Of a DNA stretch of 8,045 nucleotides, positions 1-4,711 are shown piece by piece (the stretch's first letter is position 1; each line of letters starts with the position of its first letter). Both the position numbers and the translations under genes were made by a program. The notes beneath the pieces were generated by a model that was not told the DNA's origin, did not search any database, and saw nothing but the letters and a program-made list of their open reading frames with translations. The DNA comes from an uncultured Actinomycetes bacterium (GTDB lineage Bacteria > Actinomycetota > Thermoleophilia > Miltoncostaeales > Miltoncostaeaceae), in contig CALMEC010000319.1 of NCBI GenBank assembly GCA_937862675.1, positions 1 to 8,045 on the forward strand. Direction: 5' to 3'.

Positions 1-372
1 TGGGATGTAGCGTGAACGTGCTTGCTCAAGCGCACCCTCAGCGGACCGGCGCCGCCAGCACACACCGAACTCTCCGGTTGATGGCCAGCATACCGAGCGA
101 GGAATGTCGTGAATGAAATAGTCAAGGTTGTGGATGCGTTCAAGAAGGACAGCGGCGTTCGGCTTCCGGTCTCGGATGACTTTCTGCTTCCCTTCCTGTC
201 GCCCACCTCGCCGGGCAGCCAGTACTGGGAAGGACCGCCGCCCGGCGCCGCCAGCCCGGAGCGACGCCGGGGGGGTCCCCAGCGAGAGCGGCACGAGCGG
301 TGGTTCGCCCGCCGCGTCCTGCAGCTCGCGGATGAGCTCGCGCGGATCCGTGGTCGGTGCGTCGTCGGCCAT
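1..372 (-). CDS. Unidentified protein, 5' part of gene, runs off left edge
   Basis: An ATG at 372-370 overlaps the TGA stop of the upstream sugar transferase as TGATG, the same arrangement as at the hydrolase/transferase junction, so translational coupling is likely. The frame is open for 124 codons to the edge of the window. It begins MADDAPTTDPRELIRELQDA and continues with a Pro/Leu-rich stretch. The first 40 or so codons end almost always in G or C, as in the neighbouring operon genes. From about position 240 leftwards the codons end in A or T much more often and the protein becomes Arg-rich and unconvincing. A run of seven G (plus strand, 269-275) and a 14-base direct repeat lie in this area, so a frameshift or rearrangement may have damaged the gene. 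I recognise no family. By context it would be a further polysaccharide gene. The start is fairly secure; the part beyond residue 45 is not. Confidence 0.45.
   Translation of the reverse strand, partial: MADDAPTTDPRELIRELQDAAGEPPLVPLSLGTPPASLRAGGAGRRSFPVLAARRGGRQEGKQKVIRDRKPNAAVLLERIHNLDYFIHDIPRSVCWPSTGEFGVCWRRRSAEGALEQARSRYIP
46..255. repeat. 14-base direct repeat, copies 196 bases apart
   Basis: The string CCGGCGCCGCCAGC occurs exactly at 46-59 and again at 242-255. The DNA between the copies is less GC-rich and has weaker codon bias than the operon to the right. The copies may mark the ends of a small insertion, duplication or recombination event. A 14-base GC-only match can also arise by chance in GC-rich DNA, so this is weak evidence by itself. 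Confidence 0.4.
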
Positions 373-1841
373 CAGAACGCTCCGCGTCGGAAGAGGACGG
401 CCGGGATCGTCCGGATGAGGATGCCGAGGTCCAGCCAGACGGACCAGCGCTCGATGTACGAGAAGTCGAGTCGCACGAGCTCGTCGAACGACAGGTCGGA
501 CCGACCGCTGACCTGCCACAGGCCCGTCATTCCGGGAAGCACCAGGTAGCGGCGCTTGTGGACGTCGTCCAGCAGATCGAAGTCGCGCTCGGGGAGGGGG
601 CGGGGGCCGACCAGCGACATCTCGCCGCGGAGCACGTTGAAGAGCTGTGTCAGCTCGTCGATGGAGAACCGGCGGAGGATGCGGCCCACGCGTGTGACAC
701 GCGGATCCGCTTTGATCTTGAAGAGCGCTCCGTCGGCCTCGTTCTGATCCTCCAGGGCCGCCTGGCGCTGTTCCGCGTCCACCGCCATGGTGCGGAGCTT
801 GAGGCAGTCGAAGCGCGTCTCCTCTACGCCGACGCGCCGGCTGCGGAAGAGGATGGGGCCGCCGTCCTCGATCTTGATGGCGAGAGCGGCGACGGCGAGG
901 ATCGGCGAGACGAGGACGAGGATGAGGGTGCCCACGATCATGTCGAAGGCACGCTTGACGAAGAAGGCGCCTCCGGACAGGACCGGCGGATGGACGGCGA
1001 AGAGCGGCAATCCCGGTGCGGCCACCGCGCGCAGCGAATGGGACAGGAGTTCGGTGGCGGTGGGTGCCATGCGCACCTGCACGCCGTTGACGCGGCAGTA
1101 CTCCAGGAGCTCGAGCAGAGGGGCGTCGGCGCCCATGGATCCGGCCAGGATGACCTCGTCGACCTCGCCTCCGCCGATCATTCCCCGGAGACCCGGTGAG
1201 ATCTCGCCGTTGCCGTTCCCCGTCAGGCCGAACTGGCCGACCACCCGGTACGGGATGCTTTCGCGTCCCTGTGATCGTTGGAGGCTGCCGGCGATTTCGG
1301 CGGTCAGTCCGGGCGGGCCGGGCAGCACCACCCGCCGCTCGGCGCGGAGGATGTCGAAGATGAGGGATGTGAGGCTTCCGTGGGCCGCGCGCAGGGCGAC
1401 GCACGCGACGCTGACGATCACGAAGGCCGCGACGGGGTTGTAGTAGGAGGTGAACCGGTTGCCGTCCGCCATGATGATGGCGGCGACGATGACGGTGGAG
1501 ACGGCGATGCTGCCGATGATCGTGGTGGCCCGACCGCGTCGGTCGCGGTCGCGGTAGAGCCCGTTGCGCGCGAAGACCAGGACCACGGTGATCGCGGCGG
1601 CGGGCAGGACGCGTCGCGCCTCCAGCCAGATGGCGCCGAAGTCGACGTGCTGGCCTTTGAACACCACTCCGCTGGCGAGCGCGGCGAGGAGCCCGAGGGT
1701 GAGGGCGCTGAGGTCGAGGGCCACGAGGACCGCGATCGACAGCGTCCGCCGCAGGAACGCGCGCAGGAGATGAAGTCCCTGGAAGGATCGGAACCGTGCG
1801 TCGCGTCGAACGTGCTCCCGTCCCGGGAGACTGCTCCCCAT
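372..1841 (-). CDS. Polyprenyl-phosphate sugar-1-phosphate transferase (exopolysaccharide initiating enzyme)
   Basis: A 489-residue membrane enzyme of the long WbaP/PssY-like type. It transfers a sugar 1-phosphate from a nucleotide sugar to undecaprenyl phosphate at the inner face of the membrane, the first step of exopolysaccharide or related glycan assembly. Hydrophobic segments lie at about 33-60, 72-92, 106-126 and 134-152, followed by a soluble middle region (about 165-285, resembling the CoA-binding-like domain of this family). The C-terminal catalytic bacterial sugar-transferase domain is at about 295-489. It shows a membrane segment after KRAFD (296-322), the LKLRTM motif, the Asp-Glu pair D395-E396 in SIDELTQLFNVL, MSLVGPRP (408-415) and PGMTGLWQVSGRS (436-448). 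The length is normal. The open frame extends far upstream, but the ATG at 1841 is chosen because it overlaps the hydrolase stop as TGATG and upstream residues are hydrolase shadow. The exact sugar cannot be read from the sequence. Confidence 0.95.
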   Translation of the reverse strand: MGSSLPGREHVRRDARFRSFQGLHLLRAFLRRTLSIAVLVALDLSALTLGLLAALASGVVFKGQHVDFGAIWLEARRVLPAAAITVVLVFARNGLYRDRDRRGRATTIIGSIAVSTVIVAAIIMADGNRFTSYYNPVAAFVIVSVACVALRAAHGSLTSLIFDILRAERRVVLPGPPGLTAEIAGSLQRSQGRESIPYRVVGQFGLTGNGNGEISPGLRGMIGGGEVDEVILAGSMGADAPLLELLEYCRVNGVQVRMAPTATELLSHSLRAVAAPGLPLFAVHPPVLSGGAFFVKRAFDMIVGTLILVLVSPILAVAALAIKIEDGGPILFRSRRVGVEETRFDCLKLRTMAVDAEQRQAALEDQNEADGALFKIKADPRVTRVGRILRRFSIDELTQLFNVLRGEMSLVGPRPLPERDFDLLDDVHKRRYLVLPGMTGLWQVSGRSDLSFDELVRLDFSYIERWSVWLDLGILIRTIPAVLFRRGAF

Positions 1842-3241
1842 CAGGCGGTCACCCGTACAGGGATGCTGATGCGCGTGACGCGCTGTCCGGTGCGTGCGGT
1901 GCCGCGCCACTGTGCGCGCAGCTGCGCTCTGCCGGTGACGCGCACCCGGAACGAGCCGTCGGCCGTGGTCGTCACGGTGCGGGCCGTGACCCAGCGGTTG
2001 CCGCGGCGCTGCTGGATCGCGACCCGGGTGCGGCCGGTCGCGTTGCGCACCTGGCCGTAGACCAGTCGTCCTCGCGCCCACATCGGCAGTGAGTACGCCT
2101 GGCGACCGGGCTTGGCGGCGCCGTTCTGCGTGTACAGCCCCGACCTCCATCCCGGATGGTCCTGGAGCAGGTAGTAGACGGCCATCGAGACGCGGCGATT
2201 CGTCGACAGGCGCCAGTGTGCGTCGGCGATGTTGGCGGCCTGGCCCTTGGGGCTGACGATCACGCGGTATTCCGGCACAGATGAGGTGGAGAAGCCGTAC
2301 TCGGTGAGCCACAGCTTCTTCCCACGCAGATACGTGGAGTCGACGGCTGTGATCATGTCCCGCAGATTGTAGAGGTCGGCATATGCGCGACCCGGCGGGG
2401 TGGGCTTGTCGGTACGTGCGCGCACCGGGTACGGGTGGTGCGAGACGACGTCCATCGGCGGGCGAAGCCCCGCGCGGCCCAGCAGGCGGACGAACGTCAT
2501 GGGCACCACACGGGTGGGGTCCAGCCCGCCCGGGTTCCCGGCCGGCGAGGTGACGACCCCGGCCACCTGGGACCGCGGGTCGATGCTCTTGATGCCCTCG
2601 TAGAACGCGCGCTGGAGGCCCGAATAGATGGCGGGCGACGCGGCCACCGGCAGGCCGTTGACGCGGGTGTACTGCGGTTGCAGGTACATCGGGACGTTGG
2701 GTTCGTTCCATCCCTCCCACTTATGAACCCCCAGTGGCGCGTAGCGGCGTGCAGCCGCCTGGGCGAAGCGGCCGAGGTCGCCCGGGTCGCGTGGCGCGAA
2801 GCTGGCGGTCCCGTAGGAGAGGTCCCCGTAAGCGAACAGGGCGGTGTCGACCGCCCAGGAGGGCGTTCCCCAGACCGTGAAGAGGACCTCCATCCGGTAG
2901 CGCCGGGCCGCGGCCACGACCTGGTCGTAGGTCGTCCAGTCGTAGGCCGGGTCGCCCGGGTCGGATGCGTCGGCCGGCGCGCGGGTGGCCACCCGGTCCC
3001 AGCGCAGGTCCACGCGGGCGACGCGGGCTCCCGCGTCGGCCATCATGCGCATGCGCACCAGCGGGTCCGCCTGGATGACACGGTCGTCCTGCATCCCCAC
3101 CAGCGGGGATGGGGTTGACGCCATCGGCTGGACGGTTGCCGCCGCCGCGTTCGTCGTCGCGAGGACCGCGACGGCACCGGCGCCGGCCAGAACGATGCGA
3201 CGTCGCGAGCCGCGGCGTGTGCAGGGGGAAGCGGCGCTCAT
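1841..3241 (-). CDS. Secreted clan GH-A glycoside hydrolase (cellulase/PslG-like) with C-terminal beta module
   Basis: A 466-residue exported (beta/alpha)8-barrel hydrolase. The N-terminus has SRRRIVLAG at 12-20, then a hydrophobic core and Ala-rich cleavage region near 35. This is a signal peptide that loosely resembles a twin-arginine signal. The barrel spans about 45-390. WNEPN (178-182) gives the likely acid/base E180, and LTEYGF (312-317) gives the likely nucleophile E314, the standard clan GH-A retaining pair. DVVSHHPYP (264-272) is another conserved barrel strand. Residues about 393-466 form an Arg/Thr-rich beta module. An in-frame TAG five codons upstream fixes the start at or after 3241; the Shine-Dalgarno match is weak. 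It probably cleaves an exported beta-linked polysaccharide, and its position directly before the initiating transferase suggests it acts on that operon's own polymer, as PslG does in Pseudomonas. GH5, GH39 or GH30 assignment is uncertain. Confidence 0.92.
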   Translation of the reverse strand: MSAASPCTRRGSRRRIVLAGAGAVAVLATTNAAAATVQPMASTPSPLVGMQDDRVIQADPLVRMRMMADAGARVARVDLRWDRVATRAPADASDPGDPAYDWTTYDQVVAAARRYRMEVLFTVWGTPSWAVDTALFAYGDLSYGTASFAPRDPGDLGRFAQAAARRYAPLGVHKWEGWNEPNVPMYLQPQYTRVNGLPVAASPAIYSGLQRAFYEGIKSIDPRSQVAGVVTSPAGNPGGLDPTRVVPMTFVRLLGRAGLRPPMDVVSHHPYPVRARTDKPTPPGRAYADLYNLRDMITAVDSTYLRGKKLWLTEYGFSTSSVPEYRVIVSPKGQAANIADAHWRLSTNRRVSMAVYYLLQDHPGWRSGLYTQNGAAKPGRQAYSLPMWARGRLVYGQVRNATGRTRVAIQQRRGNRWVTARTVTTTADGSFRVRVTGRAQLRAQWRGTARTGQRVTRISIPVRVTA

Positions 3242-3247
3242 ATCGTG

Positions 3248-3276
3248 CCGACCCTACCATCGGGTCGGTACGACCC
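3248..3276 (-). promoter_or_regulatory. Two overlapping, mutually exclusive hairpins before the hydrolase start
   Basis: In the 68-base gap before the hydrolase, the minus strand carries GGGTCG-TAC-CGACCC (plus 3276-3262) and CCGACCC-GATGGTA-GGGTCGG (plus 3268-3248). The middle CCGACCC is shared, so only one hairpin can form at a time. The second has a perfect seven-base-pair stem, contains the only Shine-Dalgarno-like AGGG, and ends six bases before the ATG. A TTGACC (plus 3279-3284, read on minus) just upstream could be a -35 box, but no good -10 is visible. The three half-sites could equally be a DNA operator for a dimeric repressor. Confidence 0.4.
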
Positions 3277-3309
3277 CCGGTCAAGGGGCGGATAAGGGCC
3301 ATTCTCACC

Positions 3310-3798
3310 TCACGCGGCCTGGGTCGCCGTGTCCCGGATGCCGAGGATGCGTCGGGTGGTGTCACCGACCGGAAACCCGTCGACCTCGGTCTGTGCGACG
3401 GCCTCGCGCAGGTCGGCCGCGAGCCCCAGTGCGATGCGCAGCCGGACATCGACCGCGGCGAGCCACTCTCCGGGACGGTCCACGTGGACGAGCACCGCGC
3501 CGATGTCCGCGTCCAGGTGGGAGATGGCCGTGGTGACCAGACGCCGGATCGCCTCCCCGGCTCCGTCGTCGTCGGGAATAGGGCACCAGCTCACGCCGAA
3601 GCCGAACAGGGCAGCGTCCACCAGGCCGTGCCGTGAGCGCATGCCGGACACCATGTGCCGGACCCCACGCTCGCGCCACCATTCGAAGTCGGCCTGTCGG
3701 CGTGCGATGCGGTGTGAACGGCCTCCCCCTCCGGGGCGTTCGGCGACCACCAGGCGATCGTCGATCAACCACGCATAGGACTGCGGCTCTGTGTCCAT
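3310..3798 (-). CDS. Dual-specificity-phosphatase-like protein lacking catalytic residues (putative pseudophosphatase)
   Basis: A 162-residue soluble protein with no signal peptide or membrane segment. The ATG at 3798 has an excellent AGGAGGT at the right distance. Its layout recalls small dual-specificity phosphatases. WLIDDRLVVAERPG (10-23) resembles the entry strand. FEWWRERGVRHMVSGM (38-53) matches the helix-strand usually read as RGV..VVSL. WCPIPDDDG (71-79) matches the general-acid loop. AVLVHVDRPGEWLAAVDVRL (101-120) sits where the HCxxGxxRS loop should be. There H105 remains, but the Cys is V106, and the P-loop Gly, Arg and Ser positions are Pro, Trp and Leu. If the fold is right, it cannot work by the cysteine mechanism and may bind phospho-ligands or partner proteins. 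It lies 68 bases upstream of the hydrolase on the same strand, so a role in polysaccharide regulation is possible. The gene call is firm; the fold is inference. Confidence 0.8.
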   Translation of the reverse strand: MDTEPQSYAWLIDDRLVVAERPGGGGRSHRIARRQADFEWWRERGVRHMVSGMRSRHGLVDAALFGFGVSWCPIPDDDGAGEAIRRLVTTAISHLDADIGAVLVHVDRPGEWLAAVDVRLRIALGLAADLREAVAQTEVDGFPVGDTTRRILGIRDTATQAA

Positions 3799-3801
3799 TA
3801 G

Positions 3802-3808
3802 ACCTCCT
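3802..3808 (-). promoter_or_regulatory. Strong ribosome binding site of the pseudophosphatase gene
   Basis: The minus strand reads AGGAGGT three bases before the ATG at 3798. It is a near-perfect Shine-Dalgarno sequence and supports this start over later in-frame Met or Val codons. Confidence 0.85.
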
Positions 3809-3809
3809 C

Positions 3810-3834
3810 GGATGAGATGTGGTGCGGCTCATCC
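3810..3834 (-). promoter_or_regulatory. Inverted repeat touching the ribosome binding site
   Basis: On the minus strand GGATGAG and CTCATCC form a perfect seven-base-pair stem around an 11-base loop, ending one base before GAGGAGG. It may be a leader hairpin or an operator. A second inverted repeat, CGTCA-GATG-TGACG at 3844-3857, lies ten bases further upstream, so two dyads stand in the probable promoter/leader of this gene. Confidence 0.4.
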
Positions 3835-4070
3835 AGAGTGATCCGTCAGATGTGACGTATTGCGCGATCGGTGTGCCGACTCCGCGTCACGAAGTGCCGG
3901 TTCGGCGTCAGTCGCGTCGGCGGCGCGGTGCGCGGTCCCCGCGTGCCCCCGGTACACGGATTCCGCTGGAGGGTTCTCGTCAGTGCGGCGTCATTCTCAG
4001 GCCGGTGTGCTGAACCGTGGAGGTGGAGTCCGCCGTGATCTCTCCGAGGACATCACGAGGCGCCGCCCAT

Positions 4071-4084
4071 GCACCGCGAGGTGC
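4071..4084 (-). terminator. Short GC hairpin after the thioesterase stop, possible weak terminator
   Basis: GCACC-TCGC-GGTGC on the minus strand forms a perfect five-base-pair stem with a four-base loop, four bases beyond the TGA of the thioesterase gene. No U tract follows, so termination is only a possibility. Confidence 0.2.
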
Positions 4085-4088
4085 CGGG

Positions 4089-4502
4089 TCACGCCTCTTT
4101 CGGGAACGCCTCGTGCTCGCGTAGCCAGTCGGGTGCGGGGATGGATTCGCGGGTCTCGCGGTTGACGCAGACGTGGGTCAGCTCGCCGCGTGCGACCTCC
4201 TCGCCGTTTCGTTCGAACACGTGACGGCTCTTGAACGAGCTGCGTCCGAAGGCCCCGACGGATGTCGTCACGGCGATGACATCGTCCAGGTGGATGCGCT
4301 TCCCGATGTCGAGCGACACGTTGACGATCGGGATGCCGGGGCCGTGCTCCAGCACCCAGAGGAACGGATGGTCGATGGCCGCGAGCCACTCGCTGAGTCC
4401 GCGGTCCATGAACCGCACGAGCGTGGAGAAGTGGATCTGCGCGACGTCGACCTCGCTCATGACGATGAGTCGCTCGGCGCGGTGGAGATAGGGGGTCGTC
4501 AT
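4089..4502 (-). CDS. Acyl-CoA thioesterase, YbgC/4-hydroxybenzoyl-CoA thioesterase family
   Basis: A 137-residue single hotdog-fold protein, the usual length for this family. It hydrolyses acyl- or aroyl-CoA thioesters to the acid and CoA in the cytoplasm, normally as a dimer or tetramer. The active-site region is SEVDVAQIHFSTLVRFMDRG (16-35). D19 occupies the catalytic Asp position found in the loop before the long hotdog helix, and H24 follows it. PIVNVSLDIGKRIHLDDV (58-75) and the later RHVFERNGEEVARGE are the typical central strands, the latter with the common pattern of a modified-residue strand. The ATG at 4502 is preceded by AGGA at seven bases. M15 is an alternative start that would still keep the whole catalytic motif, but it has no good ribosome site. 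Its substrate cannot be told from the sequence. It probably stands apart from the polysaccharide genes downstream. Confidence 0.9.
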   Translation of the reverse strand: MTTPYLHRAERLIVMSEVDVAQIHFSTLVRFMDRGLSEWLAAIDHPFLWVLEHGPGIPIVNVSLDIGKRIHLDDVIAVTTSVGAFGRSSFKSRHVFERNGEEVARGELTHVCVNRETRESIPAPDWLREHEAFPKEA

Positions 4503-4639
4503 GAGGCGATCCTAGGCATCCGCCGCGATAAAGGCCGGAAATAGCGGGGACCGCCTCTGCTGGAGGGGGGAGGTTTGTGCTCTGTCAGCCCTTTTCCATG
4601 TGCGGGTGTACGAAGCGGTCATCCGTATGGGTCGGATCG

Positions 4640-4651
4640 TTGGAATTCCAA
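4640..4651. promoter_or_regulatory. Perfect 12-base palindrome TTGGAATTCCAA
   Basis: A perfect dyad at the left border of the AT-rich island, 60 bases before the sigma start codon. It could be an operator for a dimeric regulator. The GGAA core also recalls -35 elements of some ECF sigma factors, which would fit self-control by the adjacent sigma factor, but no matching -10 was identified. Confidence 0.35.
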
Positions 4652-4685
4652 TTTCTAGACTTTCGACCAGTTGTAAGAGTTTTTA

Positions 4686-4700
4686 GAGTCTTATGGACTC
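4686..4700 (+). promoter_or_regulatory. Small hairpin with following T run just before the sigma start
   Basis: GAGTC-TTATG-GACTC is followed by CTTTTT and then the ATG at 4712. It looks like a miniature intrinsic terminator or leader hairpin in the sigma gene's 5' region. The stem is only five base pairs, so function is doubtful. Confidence 0.25.
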
Positions 4701-4711
4701 CTTTTTCTGCA

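Larger units (their letters stand above)
3799..4088. other. 290-base intergenic region, probable promoter of the polysaccharide block
   Basis: No convincing gene is present. On the minus strand the far end (about 3800-3860) is the less GC-rich part and holds the two dyads and the Shine-Dalgarno sequence of the pseudophosphatase gene; the rest is GC-rich and unremarkable. The gap is long enough that the thioesterase and the pseudophosphatase are probably separate transcription units although they share a strand. No clear -35/-10 pair could be assigned. Confidence 0.5.
4503..4711. promoter_or_regulatory. Divergent intergenic region with AT-rich promoter island
   Basis: This region separates the leftward thioesterase from the rightward sigma gene and must carry promoters for both. 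From about 4638 to 4711 it is strongly AT-rich compared with everything else in the window, the usual look of an actinobacterial promoter. A possible plus-strand pair is TTTCGA (4661-4666) and TAGAGT (4684-4689) with a 17-base spacer, which is a weak match. A polypurine run (4561-4573) resembles a strong Shine-Dalgarno sequence three bases before a GTG at 4577. That GTG is in frame with the sigma gene, but the 45 codons between have AT-rich third positions and encode nothing sigma-like. Confidence 0.5.

Noticed and set aside
109..549. Plus-strand open frame of 146 codons with a good ribosome site at its GTG
   Set aside because: Only the first 45 residues look protein-like; the rest is antisense to two operon genes and Arg-rich. 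It is kept as evidence for a possible junction, not as an annotated gene.
357..1199. Long plus-strand frame opposite the sugar transferase (280 codons)
   Set aside because: It is acidic and repetitive in composition and lies wholly antisense to a well-recognised enzyme, as expected for shadow frames in GC-rich DNA.
1842..2720. Upstream in-frame extension of the sugar transferase to 782 codons
   Set aside because: The added residues are a Pro/Arg/His-rich shadow of the hydrolase gene, and the ATG at 1841 has the TGATG overlap and matches family length.
2721..3449. Minus-strand 242-codon frame overlapping hydrolase and pseudophosphatase
   Set aside because: It is out of frame with both supported genes, is Pro/Arg/Gly-rich, and covers the gap between them without any family motif.
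4686..4705. Hairpin with T run read as an intrinsic terminator
   Set aside because: The stem is only five base pairs with weak GC content, and it lies seven to eleven bases before a start codon, where a real terminator would be odd. It is listed only as a low-confidence leader element.
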